A DNA stretch of 64,000 nt. It comes from Lentisphaeria bacterium (GTDB lineage: Bacteria; Verrucomicrobiota; Lentisphaeria; Victivallales; Victivallaceae). Below the pieces are notes generated by a model. It did not search any database, had not been told where the DNA came from, and saw only the letters and a program-made list of their open reading frames with translations. Shown here in pieces: positions 1 through 8,171 of the stretch. The position numbers were made by a program, and so were the translations under genes. Numbering within the stretch: position 1 is the stretch's first letter; each line of letters begins with the position of its first letter. The stretch covers positions 1 to 64,000 of the forward strand of contig JABLYX010000011.1 of the NCBI GenBank assembly GCA_018265615.1. The letters run 5' to 3'.

Positions 1-58
1 TGCGCCGAACCGTGTTGTTCGTTCACATCCGCTCCGCGGCGCATACCGCGCTTTTGAA

Positions 59-167
59 CCGGGCGGCAATGTTTTGTGAGGAATGGCCGGGCGGCAATGT
101 TTGTGAGGAATGGCCGGGCGGCAATGTTTGTGAGGAATGGCCGTGCGGCAATGTTATGTGAGGAAAG
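59..167. repeat. Short tandem repeat, about four 27-28 bp units
   Basis: Units start at 59, 87, 114 and 141. Units 2 and 3 are identical, unit 1 carries one extra T, and unit 4 has diverged. Each contains GCGGCAATGTT and TGAGGAA. Weaker CCGYGCGGC echoes follow near 172 and 197. The array lies just downstream of the amt stop codon (minus strand). No open frame of convincing coding character covers it. It looks like a local slippage-type repeat. Bases 1-58 show nothing recognisable. Confidence 0.8.
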
Positions 168-226
168 AAAGCCGCGCGGCGTTGGATGGGGAGAAGCCGT
201 GCGGCAGCTGTTCAGGACAGGTCCGT

Positions 227-1546
227 TTACTGATTGCTGAAGAACTGGAATCCGGGGTAGGCTTCCATTCCGTGCTCTCCGATATCGAGTCCGCGCAGTT
301 CCTCCTCCCGGCTGACCCGGAGGCCCATGGTTCTCCTGATGATCCAGAAGATGAGGAACGCCGCCGGAAACGCGGCTGCTCCGATCGAGATCACGCCGGT
401 CAGCTGCGTCGTGAAGCTGTAGCCGCATTCCGGAAAGGCGAAGATTCCGACTGCAAGCGTCCCCCAGATGCCGTTGACCAGATGCACCGAGAGCGCTCCG
501 ACCGGATCGTCGAGCTGCAGCCGGTCGAACATCAGCACCGAGGGAACCACGATCGCGCCCCCGATGAGCCCGATGATGATTGCGGAGACCGGGCTCACGC
601 AGTCCGCTCCGGCCGTGATCGCCACGAGTCCTGCGAGGCAGCCGTTCAATGTCATCGAGAGGTCCGGCTTGCGCAGCAGGAGCATGCTGCAGAGCATCGC
701 GCCGAGCACGCCCGCCGAAGCGCCGAACATCGTGGTGCACAGCACGAACGAGATTTTCGTCGGCTCGGCCGAGAGGATCGAGCCGCCGTTGAACCCGAAC
801 CAGCCGAGCCACAGGCAGAATACCCCGATCGTCGCGAGCGGCATGCTGTGCCCCATGATCGGCATGGCGCGGCCGTTCACATATTTTCCGATCCTGGGGC
901 CGAGCAGGATTACGCCCGCAAGCGCGCCCCAGCCGCCGACGCTGTGCACGAAGGTCGAACCGGCGAAGTCATGGAAGTTCATGCCGGCGAGCCAGCCGCC
1001 GCCCCAGCCCCACGAACCGAGCACGGGATAGACGAGCATCACGTAGAGGAGAGTGAACAGGAGGAAGCTCCTGACGTTCACGCGCTCGGCCACGGCTCCG
1101 GAGACGATTGTCGCGGCGGTTGCGGCGAACATGCCCTGAAAGAAGAAGTCGCTCCAGTAAGTGAAGTGCCCGTTATACGCCATCGCTTCGGTGATGGAGG
1201 CGTCCGGATTCGACCCCATGCCGAATCCCGCGAAGCCGAGCACCCTGCCTACCTCCCAGGCGTCGCCGGGATACATGAGTGAGAACCCCATGACCGCGTA
1301 GGTGACGAACCCGATCGCCGGGACCAGCGTGTTTTTGAACAGGATGTTCGTGCAGTTCTTCGCGCGGCAGAGCCCCGATTCGACGGTTGCAAAGCCGAGG
1401 TGCATCAGGAACACCAGCATGCCGCCGATCAGCACCCACATGTTGTCGGAATAGAAGATCGCCTGCGCGGCGGTCTCCTCCGCCGGAAGCGTAATGGCCG
1501 CAAGCAGCGCCATCATTGTGAAAACCGTTTTTAATCTGTCCGTCAT
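227..1546 (-). CDS. amt: Ammonium transporter Amt
   Basis: Inner-membrane ammonium/ammonia channel of the Amt/MEP/Rh family, 439 aa. A cleavable-looking signal peptide (about residues 1-29, ending near AAQA) is followed by 11 hydrophobic segments. The twin pore histidines appear as His201 (STFVHSVGGWG) and His355 (LSVHLVNGIWG), matching H168/H318 of E. coli AmtB. The start at 1546 is preferred because GGAGAG lies 7 nt upstream. An in-frame ATG at 1561 is possible but has a weaker site. It lies 31 nt downstream of glnB in the same direction, the usual glnK-amtB arrangement in which the PII protein plugs the channel when nitrogen is plentiful. It is probably transcribed from the sigma-54 promoter ahead of glnB. 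Confidence 0.95.
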   Translation of the reverse strand: MTDRLKTVFTMMALLAAITLPAEETAAQAIFYSDNMWVLIGGMLVFLMHLGFATVESGLCRAKNCTNILFKNTLVPAIGFVTYAVMGFSLMYPGDAWEVGRVLGFAGFGMGSNPDASITEAMAYNGHFTYWSDFFFQGMFAATAATIVSGAVAERVNVRSFLLFTLLYVMLVYPVLGSWGWGGGWLAGMNFHDFAGSTFVHSVGGWGALAGVILLGPRIGKYVNGRAMPIMGHSMPLATIGVFCLWLGWFGFNGGSILSAEPTKISFVLCTTMFGASAGVLGAMLCSMLLLRKPDLSMTLNGCLAGLVAITAGADCVSPVSAIIIGLIGGAIVVPSVLMFDRLQLDDPVGALSVHLVNGIWGTLAVGIFAFPECGYSFTTQLTGVISIGAAAFPAAFLIFWIIRRTMGLRVSREEELRGLDIGEHGMEAYPGFQFFSNQ

Positions 1547-1577
1547 GATCTTGCTCTCCATAATTGTGCCGCCGTGT

Positions 1578-1919
1578 TCATCCGATCGCTTCCGGGCCGT
1601 GTTCTCCTGTGCGGATCCGGATGCAGTCGGCCATCGGCAGGACGAAAATCTTGCCGTCGCCGATGTGCCCGGTCCTCGCCCCCGCGACGATTCCCCCGAT
1701 GGTCGTCTCCACGTAATCGTCGTTCACCCCGATTGCGAGCCGCACCTTCTTGAGCAGGTTCACCTCGGAGATCGCGCCCCGATAGGCTTCGATATACCCT
1801 TTCTGGCGGCCGCAGCCGAGCGCGTTGCTGACCGACATTTTGAAAATGCTGCGCTTGTAAAGCTCCTGCTTTACCGCGTTCAGCCTTTCCGGCTTGATGT
1901 AGGCAATAATCAGTTTCAC
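1578..1919 (-). CDS. glnB: Nitrogen regulatory protein P-II
   Basis: PII signal protein, 113 aa, which senses ATP/ADP and 2-oxoglutarate and normally binds the neighbouring Amt. The start is a GTG at 1919 with GGAGG 7 nt upstream, giving the standard family length; upstream in-frame sequence has no PII homology. Conserved blocks are MKLIIAYIKPERL, the T-loop GRQKGYIEAYRGA (37-49), and the C-terminal GDGKIFV and IRIRTGE (B- and C-loops). Odd feature: residue 51, the uridylylated Tyr51 of E. coli GlnB/GlnK, is Ser here (AYRGAISEV), so classical GlnD control is unlikely. Function as an Amt partner is inferred from the family and the adjacency. Confidence 0.95.
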   Translation of the reverse strand: MKLIIAYIKPERLNAVKQELYKRSIFKMSVSNALGCGRQKGYIEAYRGAISEVNLLKKVRLAIGVNDDYVETTIGGIVAGARTGHIGDGKIFVLPMADCIRIRTGEHGPEAIG

Positions 1920-1958
1920 AGGTTCACCTCCGTTGTTTTCGGGTTCGGCAGAAAGACA

Positions 1959-1973
1959 GCAGGAGGCGTGCCA
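1959..1973 (-). promoter_or_regulatory. Sigma-54 promoter of glnB-amt
   Basis: Read on the minus strand the sequence is TGGCAC-GCCTC-CTGC, against the consensus TGGCAC-N5-TTGC. The invariant GG (-24) and GC (-12) have correct spacing. The predicted start near 1947 leaves a leader of about 28 nt before the GTG of glnB. Sigma-54 control fits nitrogen-regulated PII/Amt genes. It needs an NtrC-like activator, which is not in this window. Confidence 0.75.
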
Positions 1974-2038
1974 GGTTTTGTCAGGATGGCGCAATCCATT
2001 TATGGTGAAGGGAAATACTTTCTGGTTCCCACGGCTTG

Positions 2039-2089
2039 TTTTTACAATTTTGTTCTGTCCTCGGCATTGCGGAGCCAAAATTGTAAAAA
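2039..2089. promoter_or_regulatory. 14-bp perfect inverted repeat upstream of glnB
   Basis: The arms TTTTTACAATTTTG (2039-2052) and CAAAATTGTAAAAA (2076-2089) are perfect inverted copies separated by 23 nt. They sit about 65-115 bp upstream of the sigma-54 -24 element, the usual distance for an enhancer-binding-protein site. The arms are AT-rich and not followed by a T-run, so a terminator is less likely. The binding protein is unknown. Confidence 0.5.
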
Positions 2090-2177
2090 TACTTCCGCCC
2101 GGGCGGGGTTGAAAAAGGGGAGGGCCGGAGTTATGTTACCGCAAACGATATTTTCCCTATCAGGCGGAAGGGGCACT

Positions 2178-3218
2178 GTGACGAAGGAGCTTGGAGTTTA
2201 CACCCGGTACGGCCGGCTCGGTGCATCGAGCCGGCTGCGGTATTTCAGCTATTGCGACGCATTTGAATCGGCCGGCTTCGCGCCGCGCTTCAATGCGTTT
2301 TTCTCCGATGCGTACCTGGAGCGGCTTTATGCCGGGAGGGGGAAGTCACGCCTGCTGGCGGCGGGCGCGCTCCTGCGCCGCCTGGCGGCGGCGGCGCGTC
2401 TGCCCGAGAGGCTGCTCATCGAATATGAGCTTCTGCCGGAGCTTTCGTACGGGGTCGAATCCCGTTTTTTGCGCGGACGCCGCTATGTGCTGAATTTTGA
2501 TGACGACGTCTGGCTGAAGTACGAGGGCCGGGGGAGCCTTGCGGAGAAGTACGACCTCCTGATCGCCGGGGCCTCCGGCGTGGTTTGCGCGAACGATCTG
2601 CTTGTGGAGAAGGCGCTGAAGCGCAATCCGAATGTGATCAAGATCCCGACGGCGGTGGACCTGAACGGATTTCCCGCGCAGGTGCAGAAGTTTCCGCGCT
2701 TCACGGTCGCGTGGATCGGTACTCCGGTCACATACCGTTATCTTGAGCTTCATGCGGAAGCGCTGAAGTCGATGTCGCTGGCCGTGGATTTCGAGCTTCT
2801 GGTCATAGCGAAGGCGGCTCTGGAGGAGCAGGCGATTCCGGGGGTTCGCATGCGGTTCGTCGATTGGTCGGCGGAGGAAGAGGGGGAACTCCTGGCGCGC
2901 TGTCACGCCGGGATCATGCCGCTTCCGGCCGGGGACGCGTTTGCGGCCGGAAAGTCCGCGTTCAAGCTGATTCAATATCTCGCGGCCGGGCTGCCCGCCA
3001 TCGCGAGCCCGGTCGGGGAAAACCGCCGGGTGCTGCGTCCCGGAGAAACCGGATTTTTCGCGGAAACGCCGGAGGAGTGGACGGATGCACTGATCCGCCT
3101 GAAGGATGACGGCATGCGGGGGCGCTTCTCCGCAAACGCGCGCCGCCTTGCATTCGACTATTCCATCCAGAAGTACGGGCCCGTCTATGCGGAGTTCCTG
3201 CAAAGCGCGCTGAAATAA
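2178..3218 (+). CDS. Family 4 (GT4/GT-B) glycosyltransferase
   Basis: Cytoplasmic or membrane-associated transferase, 346 aa, moving a sugar from an activated donor to an unknown acceptor. The N-terminal Rossmann half begins LGVYTRYGRLGASSRLRYF. The C-terminal half carries the GT4 signature: FTVAWIGTP, then GIMPLPAG, then FKLIQYLAAGLPAIASPVGENRRVL, in which the family's donor-binding E-x7-E is replaced by a K/Q-containing form, and GETGFF. The start chosen is GTG 2178, with GGAAGGGG just upstream and the N-terminus starting at the first beta strand; ATG 2133 with GGAG is an alternative that adds 15 residues. It is transcribed alone, divergent from glnB and convergent with the GH43-like gene. 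Confidence 0.8.
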   Translation: MTKELGVYTRYGRLGASSRLRYFSYCDAFESAGFAPRFNAFFSDAYLERLYAGRGKSRLLAAGALLRRLAAAARLPERLLIEYELLPELSYGVESRFLRGRRYVLNFDDDVWLKYEGRGSLAEKYDLLIAGASGVVCANDLLVEKALKRNPNVIKIPTAVDLNGFPAQVQKFPRFTVAWIGTPVTYRYLELHAEALKSMSLAVDFELLVIAKAALEEQAIPGVRMRFVDWSAEEEGELLARCHAGIMPLPAGDAFAAGKSAFKLIQYLAAGLPAIASPVGENRRVLRPGETGFFAETPEEWTDALIRLKDDGMRGRFSANARRLAFDYSIQKYGPVYAEFLQSALK

Positions 3219-3278
3219 AAGGGCGAAGGGCGGCAGTTCCCCGGAAAAGCGGAGAAGCGCCGCCCATGGCCCGGCGGA

Positions 3279-4187
3279 TTACGGCAGCTCGAAGGTGGGG
3301 AGCCCGTCTTTCCAGCGGATCGTTTTCCGCGAAAGATACCAGCTTTTTCCGCCGTCGCTGTTGCCCTGGTAGAACAGGTGCTGCGTGCCGTCCGGAGCCG
3401 TGAAGGCGAAGGGGTGCCCCGATTCGGAGCTGTTCCAGCTGCCCGGGGCGCCGCACGGCAGGACGGGGGAATCCGAAACCCGCGTCCAGTGGACGGCGTC
3501 TTCGCTGACGGCGCAGCCGATCTGCTGCGGACAGTTGTTGTAGGCTCCGCCGTAGAAGAGATAGAGCTTGCCGTCATGCGCGCAGAGCGCCGGGGCTTCG
3601 ATGCACTTCTGTTCCCACGGCAGCTCCGGTTCGAGGATCGAGCCGTCACACTCCTGACGCCATTCGCCGCGGTGGAACGCGCCGTCGAGCGGGGCGGAGG
3701 CGACCGCGAGCTTCTGGATCTCCATCTTCGGGTCGCGGGTGGCGACATAGAGCCAGAGCCGCCCCTTGAACGCAATCACGTCCGCATCGATCGCGCGGCC
3801 GCAGGTCCACTCCCCCTCCGGATGGAAGACCGGATTCGTTTCATCCGGCGTGAAGTTGACTCCGTCGCTGCTGACCGCGTGGCAGATCGCGTCCTTCGCG
3901 CCGTTGCCGTAGGTCTGGTAGAAGAGGTGGACCTTTCCGTCGAGGACGATCGCGCCGGGGGCGCAGAAGCCGTTCCGTTCGAGCTCCGTGAAGCGCGGCA
4001 GGTCGCACACCTTCGTCCAGTTGTCGAGGTCCGTGCTTTCGGCGACGCCGACGATCCAGCCGTCGTTCGGACGGCCGTCCCACCACGGCGGAACCGAGTA
4101 GTACATGAGGCAGCGCCCGCCGAAGAAGACGACGGCGGGATCCTTCGCGTAGCTTTTTCCGCGCGAGGTGTCGGCAAAGTACATCAT
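3279..4187 (-). CDS. GH43/GH117-like five-bladed beta-propeller glycosidase
   Basis: Predicted glycoside hydrolase, 302 aa, with no signal peptide and therefore probably cytoplasmic. The three carboxylates of the GH43/62/117 fold are in order: a base Asp in KDPAVVFF (Asp16), a pKa-modulating Asp in RAIDADVIAF (134/136), and an acid Glu in CIEAPAL (Glu197). Repeated blade motifs (KVHLFYQTYG, KLYLFYGGAY, QHLFYQG) support the propeller. The start ATG at 4187 has GGAGG 7 nt upstream. It lies 41 nt after the malic enzyme gene on the same strand, so co-transcription is possible though functionally unexplained. Substrate cannot be told from sequence; arabinosides or agaro-type galactosides are typical of the clan. 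Confidence 0.75.
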   Translation of the reverse strand: MMYFADTSRGKSYAKDPAVVFFGGRCLMYYSVPPWWDGRPNDGWIVGVAESTDLDNWTKVCDLPRFTELERNGFCAPGAIVLDGKVHLFYQTYGNGAKDAICHAVSSDGVNFTPDETNPVFHPEGEWTCGRAIDADVIAFKGRLWLYVATRDPKMEIQKLAVASAPLDGAFHRGEWRQECDGSILEPELPWEQKCIEAPALCAHDGKLYLFYGGAYNNCPQQIGCAVSEDAVHWTRVSDSPVLPCGAPGSWNSSESGHPFAFTAPDGTQHLFYQGNSDGGKSWYLSRKTIRWKDGLPTFELP

Positions 4188-4228
4188 GGAAAAACCTCCG
4201 GGCGGCGGCGCCCTTTTATTTTCTTCTG

Positions 4229-5563
4229 TTACTTCCGCATGCGCTCGGCCACGCTCTTCTCGTAGGCGCCGAGGTCAGCGATTTCGATCTGCGCCACGCC
4301 GGAATTCATCGCGGCTTCGGCCACGTAACGCGCGACGCGGGGGACGACGCGCGGGTCGAACGGCTTCGGAATCACGCAGTTGATATTGATCTTGCCGGCT
4401 TCGCCGTCGAACATGCCGGACTTCGCATCGGCGGGATAGGCCTCCGCAAGCTGCGCCTTCACATCGGCCGGAACCGCTTCGGTCGCCAGCTCCGCCAGCG
4501 CCGCCGAAGCCGCGAGCTTCATCGCTTCGTTGATGTCTTTCGCGCGCACGTCGAGCGCCCCGCGGAAGATGCCGGGGAAGCCGAGGACGTTGTTGATCTG
4601 GTTCGGGAAGTCGCTGCGGCCCGTTCCGACCACCGCCGCGCCCGCTTCGAGCGCGACATCCGGGAAGATCTCCGGAACCGGGTTCGCCATCGCGAAGATG
4701 ATCGGGTCCGGGGCCATGCTCTTCACCATTTCGGCGGTCACGCAGTTCGGCGCGGAGAATCCGAGGAAAATGTCCGCGCCCTTCATCGCGTCGGCCAGCG
4801 TGCGCGCTTCGGTGCCGGCGGCGAATTCCGCCTTTTCCGGCGTCAGATCCGTACGGCCCCTGTGGATCACTCCCTTCGAGTCGCAGAGGATGAAGTTTTC
4901 GCGCTTCGCGCCGCCCGTGATGTAGAAGCGCGAGCAGGAGATTCCGGCCGCGCCCGCCCCGTTCACCACGAACTTGCACTCTTCGATCTTTTTGCCGGTC
5001 AGCCGGAGCGCGTTGATGATCGCGGCCAGCGAGATGATCGCGGTGCCGTGCTGGTCGTCGTGGAAGACCGGGATATTCATGCGCTTCTTCAGCGTCTGCT
5101 CGATTTCGAAGCAGGCGGGGGCGCCGATATCTTCGAGGTTGATCCCGCCGAAGGTCGGCTCGAGCCGTTCGACCGTCTCGATGATCTTCGCCGCGTCGGA
5201 GCGGCCCTTCTCATTGAATACCTTGCCGATGCAGAGCGGGATCGAGTCGATGTCGGCGAACCGCTTGAAGAGCACGGCCTTGCCCTCCATCACCGGCAGC
5301 CCGGCCTCGGGGCCGATGTTGCCGAGCCCGAGGACGGCGGTGCCGTCGCTCACGACCGCGACGAGGTTGCCGCGCGAGGTGTATTCCCACACCGTTTCGG
5401 GTTTTTCTCTGATTTCGAGGCAGGGCTGCGCGACGCCGGGCGTGTAGGCCAGCGCGAGCTCCGCGCCTGTGTCGCACGGCTTGGAGGCGTTCACGGTGAT
5501 TTTGCCGGGTTTGCCGTCTTTGTGGTAGGCCAGCGCCTGCTTTCTGAGTTCTTCCTTGGTCAT
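4229..5563 (-). CDS. maeB: NAD(P)-dependent malic enzyme
   Basis: Oxidative decarboxylation of malate to pyruvate, 444 aa, the short bacterial form without the phosphotransacetylase-like domain of long MaeB. The N-terminal half has ALAYTPGVAQPC (catalytic Tyr39), FKRFADIDSIPLCI and the metal-binding NLEDIGAPACFEIE. The dinucleotide-binding half begins FVVNGAGAAGISC and includes FAMANPVPEI. GGGGAG lies 8 nt before the ATG. It sits 37 nt downstream of hisF and 41 nt upstream of the GH43-like gene. The NAD/NADP preference is not decided here. The enzyme probably supplies pyruvate or NADPH. Confidence 0.92.
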   Translation of the reverse strand: MTKEELRKQALAYHKDGKPGKITVNASKPCDTGAELALAYTPGVAQPCLEIREKPETVWEYTSRGNLVAVVSDGTAVLGLGNIGPEAGLPVMEGKAVLFKRFADIDSIPLCIGKVFNEKGRSDAAKIIETVERLEPTFGGINLEDIGAPACFEIEQTLKKRMNIPVFHDDQHGTAIISLAAIINALRLTGKKIEECKFVVNGAGAAGISCSRFYITGGAKRENFILCDSKGVIHRGRTDLTPEKAEFAAGTEARTLADAMKGADIFLGFSAPNCVTAEMVKSMAPDPIIFAMANPVPEIFPDVALEAGAAVVGTGRSDFPNQINNVLGFPGIFRGALDVRAKDINEAMKLAASAALAELATEAVPADVKAQLAEAYPADAKSGMFDGEAGKININCVIPKPFDPRVVPRVARYVAEAAMNSGVAQIEIADLGAYEKSVAERMRK

Positions 5564-5600
5564 CGTCGTTTCTCCCCGAATGATTATGAATGATAAGTCG

Positions 5601-6365
5601 TTATGCTTCCCGGACCGGAATGCCGCGCTCCTTCAGGAACCGCTTGGCTTCCGGAATCGTATAGGTTCCGAAGTGGAAAATGCTCGCGGCCAGCACCGCG
5701 TCGGCGCGCCCCGCATCGAGCACCTCCGCGAGGTGGCCGAGCGTCCCGGCTCCCCCCGAGGCGATGACCGGCACGGGGACCGCCTCCGAAACCCGGCGCG
5801 TAAGTTCGCAGTCATATCCGGCGCAGGTCCCGTCCGCATCCATGCTGGTCAGCAGGATTTCGCCCGCTCCGAGCTCGACGCCGCGCACGGCCCACTCGAC
5901 CGCGTCGAGTTCTGTCGCGTTGCGGCCGCCGTGCGTGTATACGCTCCAGCGTTCTTCGCCCGGAACTTTCCGCGCGTCGATCGCGAGCACGATGCACTGG
6001 CTGCCGAACCGCTCCGCTCCTTCGCGGATCAGTTCCGGGCGCAGGATCGCCGCGGTGTTGACGGAAGTTTTGTCGGCCCCGGCCAGCAGCATCCGGCGGA
6101 TGTCCCCCGCGGTGCGGATCCCGCCGCCGACCGTGAGCGGGATGAACACCTGGCTCGCGGTGCGCCGGACCACATCGACCATCGTATCGCGCGCGTCGCT
6201 GCTCGCGGTGATGTCGAGAAAGACGAGCTCGTCCGCCCCCTGTCCGTCGTACTGCCGGGCGATTTCGACGGGGTCGCCCGCGTCGACGAGGCCGACGAAA
6301 TTGACCCCCTTGACCACCCGGCCCTCGGTCACGTCCAGGCAGGGAATGATACGTTTTGCCAGCAT
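5601..6365 (-). CDS. hisF: Imidazole glycerol phosphate synthase cyclase subunit HisF
   Basis: TIM-barrel cyclase of histidine biosynthesis, 254 aa, the usual length. It turns PRFAR plus HisH-delivered ammonia into IGP and AICAR. The catalytic aspartates fall at exactly the canonical positions: Asp11 (IPCLDVTEGRVVKG) and Asp130 (IVLAIDARK). Phosphate-binding strands LTVGGGIRTAGDI and IASGGAGTLGHL are present. GAGGG precedes the ATG. No other his gene is in the window, so the pathway is scattered. It reads into the malic enzyme gene 37 nt downstream. Confidence 0.97.
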   Translation of the reverse strand: MLAKRIIPCLDVTEGRVVKGVNFVGLVDAGDPVEIARQYDGQGADELVFLDITASSDARDTMVDVVRRTASQVFIPLTVGGGIRTAGDIRRMLLAGADKTSVNTAAILRPELIREGAERFGSQCIVLAIDARKVPGEERWSVYTHGGRNATELDAVEWAVRGVELGAGEILLTSMDADGTCAGYDCELTRRVSEAVPVPVIASGGAGTLGHLAEVLDAGRADAVLAASIFHFGTYTIPEAKRFLKERGIPVREA

Positions 6366-6467
6366 CCGGACCCTCTCGCGTTATTCGTGCATTGATCGAA
6401 TATCGTTTAATATAACACGGGAATCCCGTTTTTGCACGGAATTTTGCGTGAATTTCAGAGCGAAAAT

Positions 6468-6496
6468 TTGCTTTCCGGCCGCTTTCCGGTTAAATT
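6468..6496 (+). promoter_or_regulatory. Sigma-70-type promoter of the nitroreductase operon
   Basis: TTGCTT (6468-6473), a 17-nt spacer, then TAAATT (6491-6496). Start predicted near 6503, about 33 nt before the ATG at 6536. The spacer contains a duplicated CTTTCCGG. Confidence 0.5.
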
Positions 6497-6535
6497 GTAA
6501 AGAGAATGAAACGGTGTGACAGAAGGGGGTATCTC

Positions 6536-7045
6536 ATGGATTTTTACGATGTCGTCTCCACGCGGCGGAGCATCCGCCACTATTCGGACCGTCCGGTTCC
6601 GGATGGGCTGCTGATGAAAATCGCGCATGCGGCTTCGCTTGCCCCGACCGCGTGCAACCGTCAGCCGTTCAAGATCCTTGCGGTCCGGAACCCGGAGCTG
6701 CGCGCCGCGATCTGCACGGCGTGCCCGCAGCGGTTCCTGCCGGAGGCGCCGGTGATCCTCGTCGCGCTCGGCGACATGAAGAACGCATGGCGGCGCGCCG
6801 GCGACGATCATACGATCGTCGAGATGGATCTCGGCATCGTCTTCGAGCATGTCGTGCTCGCCGCGGCGGCCGAAGGGCTTTCGACCTGCTGGGTCTGCGC
6901 ATACGACCTCGGAAAGATGAATGAGGCGCTGAAGCTTGAGGAGCCGTGGAGTGCGCTCGCGCTCGCTCCGCTCGGCTATGCGGCGGCGGAGGCCGCCCCG
7001 CTCCAGCGCAAGCCCGAGAGCGAAATTTTTGAAATTATCGAATGA
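6536..7045 (+). CDS. Nitroreductase-family flavoprotein
   Basis: Small FMN-dependent oxidoreductase of the nitroreductase superfamily, 169 aa. The N-terminal FMN phosphate/ribityl motif STRRSIRHYSDRPV is followed by AASLAPTACNRQPFKI. A further conserved stretch is VEMDLGIVFEHVVLAAAAEGLSTCW. The start is the ATG at 6536 with AGGGGG upstream. It is first of three closely spaced plus-strand genes (gaps of 9 and 1 nt) ending in a strong terminator at 9075. The physiological substrate is unknown; family members reduce nitro compounds, quinones or enoate-like compounds with NAD(P)H. Confidence 0.85.
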   Translation: MDFYDVVSTRRSIRHYSDRPVPDGLLMKIAHAASLAPTACNRQPFKILAVRNPELRAAICTACPQRFLPEAPVILVALGDMKNAWRRAGDDHTIVEMDLGIVFEHVVLAAAAEGLSTCWVCAYDLGKMNEALKLEEPWSALALAPLGYAAAEAAPLQRKPESEIFEIIE

Positions 7046-7054
7046 AAGAGATTT

Positions 7055-8170
7055 ATGACAGATGAAATGAAGACGGTCGCCGGGCCGGGATTCACCGGCA
7101 CGGTATTTTCCGGCGGCGACTGTGTGTTTGAACTCGCCGCCGGAGCGCGCAAACTGCTGCGCTTCGGGCGCACCCGCTGCGGCGGCTTCGCGGAAACCGG
7201 GGCGCTTGTGAAGAAGCTGCGCCTCCACGAATCGCTCGATTCGCTTTCGGCCTCGGTCGAAGCGGGTTCGGTCATTCCGTTCGGCTGCGAATACAATGTC
7301 GGGCGTGAGCTTGAGATGGTTGCGGGGCTTGCCTCGTGGACGGTTGACGTGAGCGCGGTCACGCGCGGAATCGTGAGCTCGGTCGAGCTTGAGCCGGTTA
7401 TGTTCCCGGGGCCGTGGAAGAGCCTCGAGTACCTCGTCTACGGCGAAACGGCGTTCCGCGCGGCGGAGCTTGCGGAGGGTGAAGCGGAGTTCTACCGCGG
7501 GCGCGAGCTGGTCATGTCGGTGCGGCTCGCCGCCGCCGACGGCACGAAGGTCGAATTCAACGCGGGCGGCGACCTCTGGCGCCATCGCGCCGCGATGCAT
7601 ATGCCGGAGGTCGAAGGCGAATATGTGCTGACCGGCGGCGCCGCGGAGGTCGTGCTGACCCGCAAGGTCTTCGCATTTCCGGCCGACGCGGTCATAGAGA
7701 AGCGGCCGTGGCGGTTCAAGAACAGCTTTGCGTGGTTGCTGCCCGGCGACGAATTCGCCGCTCCGGCCGGTGAGTCGGTGCTCGATTTCGCGGTGGCGGA
7801 GCTCCCGGCTTCGGGAAAACGGGTCGGGTGCGGCGGCGCGGCGGAGGCGGTTCCCTGCCTGACCGGCGCGGCGTCGCGGCGCGTTTTCCGCGACTTCGTC
7901 CGGCGCGGCGCGTCGAACCTCTGCGTGACCGGGCTCGCACCCGGCGTCTGCTGTGCGGCGGCCCATCTCGAGCGGCCGGGCAAGAAGGAGCTCGAGCACT
8001 TCGATCTCGACGATTACCTCACGTTCTATCTGTGGGGCAACCGCCAGCTGGCGAAAAAAGGATTTCAACTTCGGATCGACCCGGCGGCGGAAGGGCTGTT
8101 CGCCGGGTCCGTGAGCGCGGCCAACCTGAGACGGTATCCGCGCGTTCCGGTCGGGGAGCAGGACAGATAA
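7055..8170 (+). CDS. Unknown protein in mutarotase operon
   Basis: I do not recognise this 371-aa protein. It has no signal peptide or membrane segment. The composition and alternating hydrophobic pattern suggest a beta-rich protein; features include CEYNVGREL, VMFPGPWKSLEYLVYGE and a long beta-like stretch from 150 to 260. It lies between a nitroreductase gene and a hexose-6-phosphate mutarotase gene in one operon (gaps of 9 and 1 nt), so a role in cytoplasmic sugar metabolism, perhaps a beta-sandwich galactose-mutarotase-like protein, is a guess from context. Codon use matches the neighbours. An alternative start is Met5. Confidence 0.6.
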   Translation: MTDEMKTVAGPGFTGTVFSGGDCVFELAAGARKLLRFGRTRCGGFAETGALVKKLRLHESLDSLSASVEAGSVIPFGCEYNVGRELEMVAGLASWTVDVSAVTRGIVSSVELEPVMFPGPWKSLEYLVYGETAFRAAELAEGEAEFYRGRELVMSVRLAAADGTKVEFNAGGDLWRHRAAMHMPEVEGEYVLTGGAAEVVLTRKVFAFPADAVIEKRPWRFKNSFAWLLPGDEFAAPAGESVLDFAVAELPASGKRVGCGGAAEAVPCLTGAASRRVFRDFVRRGASNLCVTGLAPGVCCAAAHLERPGKKELEHFDLDDYLTFYLWGNRQLAKKGFQLRIDPAAEGLFAGSVSAANLRRYPRVPVGEQDR

Positions 8171-8171
8171 A

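Noticed and set aside
59..167. Possible CRISPR array
   Set aside because: Units are adjacent without unique spacers, so this is a plain tandem repeat.
3219..3278. GGGCGGC...GCCGCCC inverted repeat between convergent genes
   Set aside because: Only seven base pairs with a long loop and no T-run; expected by chance at this GC content.
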